This document shows, in pieces, positions 56,450 to 63,954 of a stretch of DNA of 64,000 nt (position 1 is the first letter of the stretch; each line of letters opens with the position of its first letter). Below the pieces are notes generated by a model that worked only from the letters and a program-made list of their open reading frames with translations, made no database searches and was not told the DNA's origin. The translations under genes and the position numbers were made by a program. This DNA is from Nocardioides panzhihuensis. Lineage in GTDB: Bacteria; Actinomycetota; Actinomycetes; Propionibacteriales; Nocardioidaceae. The stretch spans positions 5,791,501 through 5,855,500 of the forward strand of contig NZ_JACBZR010000001.1 of the NCBI RefSeq assembly GCF_013408335.1, given 5' to 3'.

Positions 56450-56845
56450 TTACCTCTCGGTGGTGGTGTTGTCAGGCCAGGGGTAGGAGGCGCCAGCTGC
56501 ACGCGCGGTCGCGGCGATCACCAGCCGCAACGCGGTGCGGTCCAAGCCGGGCAGGACCTCGTTGAGGCAGACCGTGCGGTCGTAGGAGGCCAGGGACAGC
56601 GCGATGTCCAGCAGGCGACGCTCACCCCCGGAGAGGTAGCCACCGTCCGCGCGGTCGGCGTCGATCCAGGCAGCGCCGGGCTCGACCCGGACCCACGACC
56701 CGTTCAGCAGGCGACCGCCCCAGGCACGGACCAGCAGCTCGACCGCAGCCTCGTCGGGAAGGGAGCCCTTCGCCCAGCGGCGCAGAGCGGCCGCGATCTC
56801 GGGCTTGGATGTCGGGATCTTCGCCAGGTTCTCAGGGGTGCTCAT
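56450..56845 (-). CDS. AICE protein of unknown function (131 residues)
   Basis: ATG 56845 overlaps the previous stop (ATGA). The sequence has AAALRRWAKGSLPDEAAVELLVRAWGG (in part), then GSWVRVEPGAAWIDADR and a C-terminal helix region LDIALSLASYDRTVCLNEV. Similar text is common beside TraB genes in actinobacterial elements; the role is not known. Confidence 0.7.
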   Translation of the reverse strand: MSTPENLAKIPTSKPEIAAALRRWAKGSLPDEAAVELLVRAWGGRLLNGSWVRVEPGAAWIDADRADGGYLSGGERRLLDIALSLASYDRTVCLNEVLPGLDRTALRLVIAATARAAGASYPWPDNTTTER

Positions 56846-57204
56846 GCTGCGGCCTCCGAGACGGTCCACACGCGCTCGGTGGTCGACATCTTCACGAACA
56901 CCGTGGTCTCGCCACTGCCAGCAGGGACCCGACCGGACCAGTCGTGACGAATCAGCAGCCCGATCGCGTCAGCGACGTAGGCCCGGGCATCCTCGCTCAG
57001 GTAGAGCGCATCGGCGATCAGCTGTGCCGCGACAAGCCCAGCGGGCTCGATCTCCAGCAGCACAGCGGGTCGACGCTCCGGGGCCCCATGAGCGAGACGA
57101 ACGTCCGTCCCCGCGCTCACCTTGAAGCCGTGCACGTCCACGTTCGGGACACACTCCAGGATGTTTGCGGCCCAGGTCAGATCCCACGACTTCGCGGTAC
57201 TCAT
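56842..57204 (-). CDS. AICE protein of unknown function (120 residues)
   Basis: A compact mixed alpha/beta protein (GFKVSAGTDVRLAHGAPERR, PAVLLEIEPAGLVAAQLIAD). No family recognised. It overlaps both neighbours by 4 bp, a strong sign of a real gene in the operon. Confidence 0.7.
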   Translation of the reverse strand: MSTAKSWDLTWAANILECVPNVDVHGFKVSAGTDVRLAHGAPERRPAVLLEIEPAGLVAAQLIADALYLSEDARAYVADAIGLLIRHDWSGRVPAGSGETTVFVKMSTTERVWTVSEAAA

Positions 57205-57413
57205 CGGGCACCCCCGGCGATGTTCGAGGCGGCCGAGAGAGCCGACGTCATCGCCGTCTCGATCCCGTCCAGGATCGGCGCGCCGATCGTGGTCGAGGCC
57301 AACGAGAGACCGAGGACCGCACCGAAGGCGAGGACACCCGGGTGGGTGCCGCCCCAGCGGACCATGAAGACAGCGACGATCAGGAAGATGATGAACAAAG
57401 GTGCGGTAACCAT
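57201..57413 (-). CDS. Small membrane protein of the transfer operon (70 residues)
   Basis: Two hydrophobic segments (TAPLFIIFLIVAVFMV and PGVLAFGAVLGLSLAS) make it a double-span membrane protein. Size and place fit small membrane proteins that accompany TraB/Spd. Overlaps the next gene by ATGA. Confidence 0.7.
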   Translation of the reverse strand: MVTAPLFIIFLIVAVFMVRWGGTHPGVLAFGAVLGLSLASTTIGAPILDGIETAMTSALSAASNIAGGAR

Positions 57414-57428
57414 GACTAGATATGCCTT

Positions 57429-57716
57429 TCAGGCGGCCTCGGCCGGGACGGCCGGGCGAGGGTCGGTGATCGTGTAGACAGGCGCGGCCGAGATCGCCGC
57501 GTCGTGGTTGGCCTGCTGGACCAGCAGGTGCAGCAGTGCCGTCATCGCCCGGCGGTGGGCCCGCTTGGCGAGCGCGTCGGCCGGGTCAGCGAGCAGACGG
57601 CACTCGGCCTCGACCAGATCGACCTCAGCAGCGATCTGCGGCCACTCGGCTTCAATCGCGGCCAGGTCATCTCCGGTCGGCTCGTCTCGTGTGTTCGCGA
57701 AGTGGTCGGTGTGCAT
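57429..57716 (-). CDS. DUF6284-like small protein (95 residues)
   Basis: MHTDHFANTRDEPTGDDLAA, then IEAEWPQIAAEVDLVEAECRLL: a helical protein resembling the DUF6284 family found in actinobacterial integrative elements; the family name is from memory. Function unknown. Confidence 0.65.
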   Translation of the reverse strand: MHTDHFANTRDEPTGDDLAAIEAEWPQIAAEVDLVEAECRLLADPADALAKRAHRRAMTALLHLLVQQANHDAAISAAPVYTITDPRPAVPAEAA

Positions 57717-57808
57717 CGGGGTGGTTCCTTCCGGGTGATGAGCGGGTGTTGCTTGGTGGCCGGGCCGGGGCTGCCTCTGGGGCTCACCCCGGGCCCGGGG
57801 ATCGTGGG

Positions 57809-58072
57809 TCAGGCTCCGTACTTTCGGGAGCGGGCAACCTGACGACCGGCTTCGGTAAGGGCGAACAAGGCATCGCCGGACGGGAAGGACCGGACGCAGC
57901 GGATGAGGCCGCGCTCAGCGAGACCCGTGATGACGCGGTGGTGGTGCTTCCGGGTGGCGATCTGGCCACGGTTGACCGTGTCGGCGGTGTCCTTGCGGGT
58001 CTGCCAGGCGGCGTACATCGCGTCGAGGGTCTTGCCCTGGTTGGCGGTGATGGTGGCGGTGGTCGTGATCAT
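57809..58072 (-). CDS. Winged-helix-like small regulator (87 residues)
   Basis: The sequence has TVNRGQIATRKHHHRVITGLAERGLIRCVRSFPSG (in part), a recognition-helix and wing pattern as in MarR/phage-type winged helices. ATG 58072 has GGAAAGGG seven bases upstream; ATG 58078 is the alternative. It is the first gene of the leftward operon, divergent from the GntR-kinase gene, so it may control excision/transfer expression. Confidence 0.65.
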   Translation of the reverse strand: MITTTATITANQGKTLDAMYAAWQTRKDTADTVNRGQIATRKHHHRVITGLAERGLIRCVRSFPSGDALFALTEAGRQVARSRKYGA

Positions 58073-58116
58073 CTTCATGCCCTTTCCGTGGCCTGGCAGC
58101 CGGGTGGCTGCCTGTG

Positions 58117-58227
58117 TTCTACCTAACAACGGAATGGCTCACCATGTCAACTGTTAGGTAGAAGTTTCTGCGAGAAATTTCCGCTCGGGCTGGGGTCGTG
58201 CGACAGTTGTCAGCGAAACTGTTAGGT
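58117..58227. promoter_or_regulatory. Operator cluster between the divergent AICE regulators
   Basis: TTCTACCTAACA (58117-58128) and TGTTAGGTAGAA (58152-58163) form a perfect 12-bp inverted repeat. ACTGTTAGGT recurs as a direct repeat at 58150-58159 and 58218-58227. The arrangement covers both promoter directions and is the likely site for the GntR-type or winged-helix regulator. Confidence 0.75.
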
Positions 58228-58271
58228 CAGAACGAGCACACTGAATGGCGAAGGTCGAACTAGGGAGACGC

Positions 58272-59117
58272 ATGACAGACGGGCCAATCGACGCACTGGC
58301 GGGTGCGAAGCAGCAGCGGATCGCACGCGACATTCAGAACCAGATCGAGGCGGGGGTCCTACGTGACGGCGAGGTCATGCCGTCGACCCGAACGCTCGCC
58401 GAGCAGACGGGTGCGAGCGTCTGGACGGTCAATGAGGCGATGAAGGCACTCGCAGAGATGGGGCTGGTGGAGAACCAGTCGCGTTCGCGCCGGATCGTGC
58501 GATCTGCGCACCTCACGCCCAAGGTGAGCGAGGCGGCTCCCCGGGCTCTGCTGATCGGCGGCTACGCGGGTAGCGGCAAGACCGAGCTCGGGCGCATCCT
58601 CACCCGGCTGACGGGCTGGATGATCATCGACAAGGACACCATCACCCGCCCAGTTGTCGAGGTGGCTCTTGAGGCGTTGGGGGCTGAGTCGAGCGATCGG
58701 GAGTCGGAGACCTATTTGTCAAAGGTCCGGCCGCGTGAGTATGAGGCGCTGATGTCGACGGCGCACGAAAACACGGCATGCGGCGCTGGTGCCGTCGTCA
58801 CGGCTCCCTTCTTGCGTGAGTTCAAGGACGCGTCGTGGCTCGCGCGCCAGCAGGCGCAGTTTGCGGACGACGGATTACCCATGACCGTCGTGTGGGTCAC
58901 CTGTGACGCGGACACGATGCTGACCTATGTACGTCGTCGGGGTGCAGCTCGTGACGCGCACAAGCTGGCCACCTGGGACGCGTACATGGAGGCGATTGAC
59001 CTCACGTTCCGTCCAGTCGTGGACCATCACGTCATCGACAATTCGACATCTGCGGAGCCTCTTAAGGATCAGGCGGCGCGACTGATAGCAACGCTCGCCG
59101 AGGTGCCCGCGAAATGA
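58272..59117 (+). CDS. GntR HTH fused to a P-loop kinase-like domain
   Basis: Residues about 12-80 are a GntR winged helix (QQRIARDIQNQIEAGVLRDG, MPSTRTLAEQTGASVWTVNE). Residues 92-280 are a P-loop domain: Walker A GGYAGSGKT (96-104), then DKDTITRPVVE and CDADTMLTYVRRRG, like AAA_33/zeta/chloramphenicol-phosphotransferase-type small-molecule kinases. ATG 58272 is preferred for its GGGAG; ATG 58245 is possible. In pSAM2-type elements KorSA (GntR) holds this regulatory place without a kinase. The fusion may read a small metabolite or nucleotide. Confidence 0.75.
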   Translation: MTDGPIDALAGAKQQRIARDIQNQIEAGVLRDGEVMPSTRTLAEQTGASVWTVNEAMKALAEMGLVENQSRSRRIVRSAHLTPKVSEAAPRALLIGGYAGSGKTELGRILTRLTGWMIIDKDTITRPVVEVALEALGAESSDRESETYLSKVRPREYEALMSTAHENTACGAGAVVTAPFLREFKDASWLARQQAQFADDGLPMTVVWVTCDADTMLTYVRRRGAARDAHKLATWDAYMEAIDLTFRPVVDHHVIDNSTSAEPLKDQAARLIATLAEVPAK

Positions 59118-59686
59118 CTCGCGGGGTGATCCTCTACGGTCCGCCGGCCGCTGGGAAGGACACCGTCGACGCTGCCCTTCGAGCGCTGTCGGATGACTAC
59201 GTCCACTTCGCGCGAATCAAGGTCGGCGAGGGTCGCCGAGAGGGCTACCGAATTACGACCAGCGCCGCGCTCCAAGAACTACGGGAGCGCGGCGGCGTCG
59301 TGTGGGAGAACAGCCGCTACGGTGCGACCTATGCGGTTGACAGGCCTGGCCTGATCGACGCGCTCGGCCATGGGGTGCCGGTCCTCCACCTAGGACAGGT
59401 CGAGGCGGTCGACGCGGTAGCCACGGCGGTCAGTGGAGCGCGTTGGGTTGTCGTTTCTCTCTGGTGTCCGGAGGATGTCGCAGTCGATCGGTTGCGGCAG
59501 CGGGGGAGTGCGGACGTTGCAGAGCGTCTGGAGGCATGGCGGGCGACGCCCGAACTGGGAGAGGCAGACCTCAGGTTCGATACATCCATGGTCGAGCCGC
59601 GTGATGCAGCGCGACGTATTGACGCACATGTTCGGAAGGCCTGCACGCTCGCCGATTCATTCCCCCCCGATTCCCCCCGAGGGTGA
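59114..59686 (+). CDS. Guanylate-kinase-like P-loop protein, AICE cargo
   Basis: The 190-residue protein opens VILYGPPAAGKDTVDAALR (Walker A GPPAAGKDT, 9-17) and has VGEGRREGYRITT and ENSRYGATYAVDRPGL, recalling the GMP-binding arm and Y-G-T segment of guanylate kinases, then RLRQRGSADVAERLEAW as a lid. The nucleotide or other substrate is uncertain. It overlaps the GntR-kinase by ATGA, so the two P-loop proteins are one unit. The last codons contain the right 22-bp arm-site candidate. Confidence 0.75.
   Translation: MTRGVILYGPPAAGKDTVDAALRALSDDYVHFARIKVGEGRREGYRITTSAALQELRERGGVVWENSRYGATYAVDRPGLIDALGHGVPVLHLGQVEAVDAVATAVSGARWVVVSLWCPEDVAVDRLRQRGSADVAERLEAWRATPELGEADLRFDTSMVEPRDAARRIDAHVRKACTLADSFPPDSPRG
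59660..59681. repeat. Candidate integrase arm-type site, right
   Basis: TTCCCCCCCGATTCCCCCCG plus AG lies 70 bp inside attR and differs at one base from 48017-48038. Confidence 0.55.
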
Positions 59687-59751
59687 AACGACATGCAATA
59701 CATGCAACGCCTGCCAGGTGTTCTCAACCCATAGTTCTGGGTCTCCAAACC

Positions 59752-59797
59752 TTCGCAATGAGAAGGCCAGGGGTTCGAATCCCCTCAGCTCCACCAA
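59752..59797. other. attR core (46 bp)
   Basis: Identical to 47891-47936, i.e. the 3' part of tRNA-Ala from the anticodon loop to CCA plus one base. The 5' half of the tRNA is absent here, so this copy is not a gene. Confidence 0.95.
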
Positions 59798-59811
59798 GAA
59801 ATACCAGGTCA

Positions 59812-59858
59812 GAGCGGGCATCCGTCATCCAGAACCAAGGATGAACAGATGCCCGCTC
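59812..59858. terminator. Hairpin just right of attR
   Basis: GAGCGGGCATC (59812-59822) and GATGCCCGCTC (59848-59858) pair perfectly and enclose TCATCC/GGATGA. It may be the original downstream terminator of tRNA-Ala, or part of the neighbouring element. Confidence 0.6.
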
Positions 59859-59967
59859 CGCGTTTACTCCGCGAATTCAGCCAAACCACCGCTCAGCTCG
59901 AGACGACATGGTCGAGGTTCCTCGGGCCGTCTCGGCCACTCGCGGCAGGCTCGGTGCCTTGGGGTGC

Positions 59968-60243
59968 ATGGACACCAACCACAACGCCCACGACAACCCC
60001 GACGCCTACGACGCCCACGCCGCGACTGCGCCGTTCGGAGACGTGCTCACCCTCTCCGAACTCTGCGCCCACCTCCACGTCCCCATCCAGACCCTCTACG
60101 ACCTGCGCTCCCAGGGCCGCGGGCCGCGGGGATTCCGAGTCGGCCGCGAACTTCGGTTCCGGGCGGGCGAGATCGAGGCTTGGCTGGCCAGCCTGGAGGA
60201 GGAGGACGCCCAACGTCATCGTCCCGACGCGGAGGCCGGCTGA
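59968..60243 (+). CDS. Second excisionase-type HTH protein
   Basis: The 91-residue protein starts MDTNHNAHDNPDAYDAHAAT and carries an excisionase HTH: LTLSELCAHLHVPIQTLYDL, GPRGFRVGRELRFRAGEIEAW. It directly precedes the second integrase on the same strand, the common Xis-Int order. ATG 59968 is chosen; longer frames cross the attR-side hairpin. Confidence 0.8.
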   Translation: MDTNHNAHDNPDAYDAHAATAPFGDVLTLSELCAHLHVPIQTLYDLRSQGRGPRGFRVGRELRFRAGEIEAWLASLEEEDAQRHRPDAEAG

Positions 60244-60258
60244 CGGGGGTGAGCGGTG

Positions 60259-61524
60259 ATGACTCGACCGCGCATCGACATCGGCACCTACGGCACGATC
60301 ACCACTCGCCGTAAGGGTGAGAAGACGATCGCTGAGACCCGGGTGCGCGATGCCGACGGCAGGGTCCGGCAGGTTCGGGTCAGCCGAGAGACAGCACCGC
60401 AGGCACGGCGTGAACTCAAGAAGCGACTGCTACGCCGCCCCGGATTCGGTCACGCCGGCGACCTGCGCCCCGACGCGCCGTTCACCACCCTCGTCGAACG
60501 CTGGGACGCTGACCTGGAGACCAAGGAGCTGGCCGACGGCACCAAGGACCACTACCGCGACCAAGTCCGCCTGTACATCATGCCCGCGTTCGAGCACTTC
60601 ACCCTCGCCGAACTCACCACAGGCCGAGTGGAGGCGCTACTCAATGCCCAGGAGGCCGACTCGCCCTCCCGCGCCCGCAAGACCCGCACTGTGCTCAACC
60701 TGCTCTTCGGCTACGCACTGCGCCACGACGCGATCAACCGCAACCCCGTCCAGGGCACCTCACGGCTGCGAGCGGTGAAGAACAAGCCGAAGGCGCTCAC
60801 CCTCGAACAGGTCAGCAAGATCCGCGAGGCCGCCGCCAACTGGCGCACCCAGCCCGGGCTGCCGGGCCCGAAACCCGACGGCCAGGTCCGAGACATCATC
60901 GAGATCCTGCTCGGCACCGCGATGCGCCCGGGCGAGGTGCTGGCCCTGCGCCCCTGCGACATCACCGACGGCCCGGCCGGGATGATCGCCGCGGTCACAG
61001 GCACCGTGGTGCAGCGTAAGAAGAAAGGCACCTTCCGCCAGGAACGCCCCAAGACCGACTCCTCGAACCGGCTCGTCCCGGTCCCGGAGTTCGCTGCTGC
61101 GGTGATCCGCCGCCGGCTGCGCGGCGTCCCAACTGAGCGCACCATCTTCGCCGGCCGCACCGGTGGCCCGCTGGTCCCGCCCAACGTACGCCGCACCTTC
61201 CGCGAGTTTCTGGTCGACGCGGGCTTGGGTGACTCCGGGATCAGCCTGCGCTGGTACCGCCGCACCGGAGCAACTGTCATCGCCCGTGGCATGGACAGTG
61301 ATGCGGCAGCCACGTTCCTGGGCCACACCTCATCGGCGATCACCGAGGGCTTCTACATCGAGGTCGACACCACCATCGACCGGACCCCGGCCTCGCACAT
61401 GGAGCGCACTTTCCGCCGGGAGAACCCCGACGGCACCCTGCTCACCCTCCCGCCCGCACCCGGGGAGGACGAGGTCATCGCGCGGGTCGAGCAGGAGGTT
61501 GATGACGGTGACACCGCCGCGTGA
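60259..61524 (+). CDS. Second tyrosine-recombinase integrase (variant box II)
   Basis: The 421-residue integrase has a core-binding domain (about 75-160) and a catalytic domain with Arg223 (TAMRPGEVLAL), His356 (FLGHTS) and Tyr366 (GFYIEVD). Box II reads LRWYRRTGAT: Arg331 stands where the usual HxxR histidine would be, with Arg334 kept. Many actinobacterial integrases vary here, so it may still be active. It lies 460 bp right of attR and points away from it. Confidence 0.88.
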   Translation: MTRPRIDIGTYGTITTRRKGEKTIAETRVRDADGRVRQVRVSRETAPQARRELKKRLLRRPGFGHAGDLRPDAPFTTLVERWDADLETKELADGTKDHYRDQVRLYIMPAFEHFTLAELTTGRVEALLNAQEADSPSRARKTRTVLNLLFGYALRHDAINRNPVQGTSRLRAVKNKPKALTLEQVSKIREAAANWRTQPGLPGPKPDGQVRDIIEILLGTAMRPGEVLALRPCDITDGPAGMIAAVTGTVVQRKKKGTFRQERPKTDSSNRLVPVPEFAAAVIRRRLRGVPTERTIFAGRTGGPLVPPNVRRTFREFLVDAGLGDSGISLRWYRRTGATVIARGMDSDAAATFLGHTSSAITEGFYIEVDTTIDRTPASHMERTFRRENPDGTLLTLPPAPGEDEVIARVEQEVDDGDTAA

Positions 61525-61567
61525 TGCTGCCCGGGTGTGTCGACACCGGTGGTGATGGCCGGGTCCG

Positions 61568-62242
61568 TCACCAGTGCCGCATCAGCGCTCGGATCTGATC
61601 GGGGTCCAACCCGTATTCGGCCAGCCGCCGGAACACCCGCAGCCTCTTCGCGCGGGTCGCGGTTCGGCGTCGGTAGTCCTGCCCCCATGCCTGAGCGTCG
61701 GCGAGGATCAGCTCCTCGATGGCTTGATCCTTGGTCCAGCCGATCAACGGCCACCACGCCTCGCAAATCTCCGGAGGCAGGCCGTCAACCAGATCGGGCC
61801 ATACGTCGACCAGAAGTGCAGCGTCGAGGTGCTCGAAGAGCTGCGTTTCGTCGCCGTAGCGCAACAGCCAGGCATAACCAGCAGCCCGCTTGTCGCGGTC
61901 ACCCAGGGAGAACACCTTGTGATCGCGACCGTGCCATACCCATAGCGGCGCGAAGCACCGCTCGGGCGACAACCGCCACAGCCGGTTCGGCACCAGGGCC
62001 GTGGATCGCCCGGGCCCAGCGACCTCGATCTGGTGGAAGATGATCCGCTCGTTTAGAGCGAGCTCGAAGTCGAGGCAGCGCAAGATCCGCTCCAGGACCG
62101 CCAGGGTGGGCGACTTCGTGCCACGTTCGTAGGCCGACAGCGATGGCTGTGACGTTCCGCTTCGGCGCGCGAGCGTCTCTTGGGTCAGCCCGCGAGCAAC
62201 GCGAGCGGCCTTCAACAGCGAGCCCTCGTGGCCGATGGCCAT
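61568..62242 (-). CDS. XRE-family HTH regulator with unknown C-terminal domain
   Basis: The 224-residue protein has an N-terminal XRE HTH (AARVARGLTQETLARRSGTS, QPSLSAYERGTKSPT) followed by a 150-residue Trp-rich domain of unknown function (RLWRLSPERCFAPLWVWHGR, EAWWPLIGWTKDQAIEEL). ATG 62242 with TTATGT seven bases upstream looks leaderless. XRE proteins of this design often control mobile elements or defence genes. It is divergent from the next gene. Confidence 0.75.
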   Translation of the reverse strand: MAIGHEGSLLKAARVARGLTQETLARRSGTSQPSLSAYERGTKSPTLAVLERILRCLDFELALNERIIFHQIEVAGPGRSTALVPNRLWRLSPERCFAPLWVWHGRDHKVFSLGDRDKRAAGYAWLLRYGDETQLFEHLDAALLVDVWPDLVDGLPPEICEAWWPLIGWTKDQAIEELILADAQAWGQDYRRRTATRAKRLRVFRRLAEYGLDPDQIRALMRHW

Positions 62243-62331
62243 ACCAAAACATAACTCTTCGGATCTGGCACGCTCAAGAGGCGTCTTTGTGCGGTGCACC
62301 TACCTGGTGACAACCAGGAATGGGGGACTCG

Positions 62332-63174
62332 ATGAGCGTTGCAGACCAGTTTGGACTCGACGATCCAGCGTCACCGCTGCTCGCCGAAGCGCGAGAAGGA
62401 TGGGAACGATGGTGCGCCGTCGACCCGCGCCTGGCCGTGGTCGATGACCTCGCTGACCTCAGAGAATGGACCCGCAAGGCCGATGTCGCGGACAAGACGG
62501 CGGTGTTACGGACTCTGGCGACTCTCACCGCCAGCGACCGGTCAGCAGTCGCAGCCCTGGTGTGGCTCCTGATCCCTGGAGCGTGCAGGGTCGCAGAAGG
62601 GCTGAGCGACCTGTCGCTCGACATCGATGCACTGGTCGCCTCCGAGCTGTGGGTGCAGGCCTGTCAGGCGCATCGGTTACGAACGCCGTGGCTGGCCCGG
62701 GCACTCCTGAACGCGACCCGACGCGAGGTCACAGCCTCCCTCGGTGTCGGTAGCCGTGCCGACCGCCACTGGAAGCATGTGCTGCTCACTGACGAGCTTG
62801 CCATGCTCGCGAGCTTCGCCAACGATCGCGCAGACCTGGAGGGGGAGGTCGCGCCGGAGGTGGAGTTGTGTGAGTTCCTCGACCAGGCAATCCGCGACCA
62901 CGCTGTCGAGGAGGAGGATGTGCGCCTACTCCACGAGCTCGCCGCCGCCGCCGAGACCGTCAGCGCACCGCCACGTCGCGGACGACTCGGCTTGACCACA
63001 CCTGCGGCCGTCGAGCTGGTAGCCCGCGACCACCCACAGGCGGCCCGTACGCTGCGGCGACGCGCTGCGCGTTCGTTGGACCGGCTGAAGATCTATGCCG
63101 CGGTGTGGACCGACGACACCAGCTGGGAGCGTGGGTGTTCAGAGCAGAAGGGCCGGGAGATCGGTGCAGCCTGA
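62332..63174 (+). CDS. Mobile-element protein of unknown function (280 residues), sigma-like hints
   Basis: A helical, acidic protein. VWLLIPGACRVAEGL and WLARALLNATRREVTASLG recall region-2-like text of atypical sigma factors found on actinobacterial elements, and the C-terminus has AARTLRRRAARSLDRLKIYA, a possible recognition helix; this is weak. ATG 62332 is chosen (GGGGGA upstream) over ATG 62320. Confidence 0.6.
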   Translation: MSVADQFGLDDPASPLLAEAREGWERWCAVDPRLAVVDDLADLREWTRKADVADKTAVLRTLATLTASDRSAVAALVWLLIPGACRVAEGLSDLSLDIDALVASELWVQACQAHRLRTPWLARALLNATRREVTASLGVGSRADRHWKHVLLTDELAMLASFANDRADLEGEVAPEVELCEFLDQAIRDHAVEEEDVRLLHELAAAAETVSAPPRRGRLGLTTPAAVELVARDHPQAARTLRRRAARSLDRLKIYAAVWTDDTSWERGCSEQKGREIGAA

Positions 63175-63188
63175 CCCGGCAGGTCGTG

Positions 63189-63287
63189 ATGACACGATCC
63201 TGTGGAGTCTGCATGAGGTTTGGCGCCTGGCAGCGGTTCGATTCTCACCAGCGGCGGTTCGGCCGGCGTTGTCGGGAGTGCCAGTAG
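63189..63287 (+). CDS. Micro-protein with two CxxC knuckles (32 residues)
   Basis: The ORF MTRSCGVCMRFGAWQRFDSH, then QRRFGRRCRECQ, has CxxC - 24 residues - CxxC, like the small zinc-ribbon domains often placed beside HNH nucleases in mobile DNA. It is short, has no clear Shine-Dalgarno (GTG 63186 is also possible) and overlaps the convergent gene's end, so it needs support from conservation. Confidence 0.35.
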   Translation: MTRSCGVCMRFGAWQRFDSHQRRFGRRCRECQ

Positions 63288-63595
63288 ATCCAGTCTCGCT
63301 CTTCTTTGCCGAGATCTGGCGGCGGCAAGCTTCCCCGTTGCTTGAAGTGCCACATGACCGACCGTGCGCCGAGGGTCGTCATGCCGTCAGCCAGGAGTGC
63401 CTTGAAGGCGTCGAGTGATGCTCGGGTGACCCGGTAGTGGGTCTGGCCTGGGGCGTAGAAGCGCCGGTCGAGGCACCAGCAGATCTCGTTGGCCTTCCAG
63501 ATGGGGACGTCCAACTCCTCTGCAACCCGTCGGGCCGATACGAGCAGTTTGGGCGGGTCGGGCGGCTCCCAGTGCTCGGGCCGCATCTTCACCAC
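63245..63595 (-). CDS. Small HTH-like mobile-element protein (116 residues)
   Basis: LLVSARRVAEELDVPIWKANEICW reads like an excisionase/MerR-type HTH; the C-terminus is Arg/Trp-rich (IYWHSRQRRPNRRW). It overlaps the preceding gene by 7 bp and belongs to its operon. Function unknown, likely regulatory. Confidence 0.6.
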   Translation of the reverse strand: MVKMRPEHWEPPDPPKLLVSARRVAEELDVPIWKANEICWCLDRRFYAPGQTHYRVTRASLDAFKALLADGMTTLGARSVMWHFKQRGSLPPPDLGKEERDWIYWHSRQRRPNRRW

Positions 63596-63954
63596 CAGCC
63601 TTTCCTGGACTCTCGCGGCATCGAGTTCACCCAGGCGAGCAGCGATCCGTACACGATCCGATAGTTCCTCGCGCCCTCGCCGATGAAGACGCGGTCAAGA
63701 TCACCGAGCGAGACTGCCTGACGGATCGCATGCTCAGGGAGACTGAGCATCCACGCGGCCTCCTTGACAGTGATGAGGATCTTCTCATCGTACGGATCGC
63801 TCACGTCGCCAGAAAACAGCGCGTCTCCTGCTGGCCGGCCTCCTCGGCGTCGCTTACCGGCTGGCGAGTCGATGGTGAGGTCGACCTCGGGTTTGGCCTC
63901 CTTCTTCTTCCCAGGCCGCTCGCGTGCCGGTGTTGTTGCAGGCGCCTTGGACAC
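63589..63954 (-). CDS. Small HTH-like protein (121 residues), near window end
   Basis: A basic, disordered start (KKKEAKPEVDLTIDSPAGKR) is followed by ILITVKEAAWMLSLPEHAIR and GARNYRIVYGSLLAWV, a helix-turn-helix of the excisionase/MerR type. GTG 63954 is the likely start; the upstream region runs off the window. It forms a pair with the next HTH-like gene, possibly the regulatory end of the second element. Confidence 0.6.
   Translation of the reverse strand: MSKAPATTPARERPGKKKEAKPEVDLTIDSPAGKRRRGGRPAGDALFSGDVSDPYDEKILITVKEAAWMLSLPEHAIRQAVSLGDLDRVFIGEGARNYRIVYGSLLAWVNSMPRESRKGWW

Larger units (their letters stand above)
47891..59797. mobile_element. Actinomycete integrative and conjugative element (AICE), about 11.9 kb
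   Basis: The element is bounded by identical 46-bp repeats. attL is in tRNA-Ala (47891-47936); attR is 59752-59797. Inside are tyrosine integrase, Xis, replication ATPase plus primase-polymerase, SpdB-like protein, FtsK-like TraB translocase, seven small co-directional genes and a divergent GntR-kinase cargo unit. Double-stranded DNA transfer by a single TraB and replication via a Prim-Pol are typical of this class (pSAM2 relatives). Repeats for transfer and replication are visible. The element looks intact. Confidence 0.93.

Noticed and set aside
59752..59797. A second tRNA-Ala gene
   Set aside because: Only the 3' half is present; acceptor 5' strand and D arm are missing, so this is the att duplicate.
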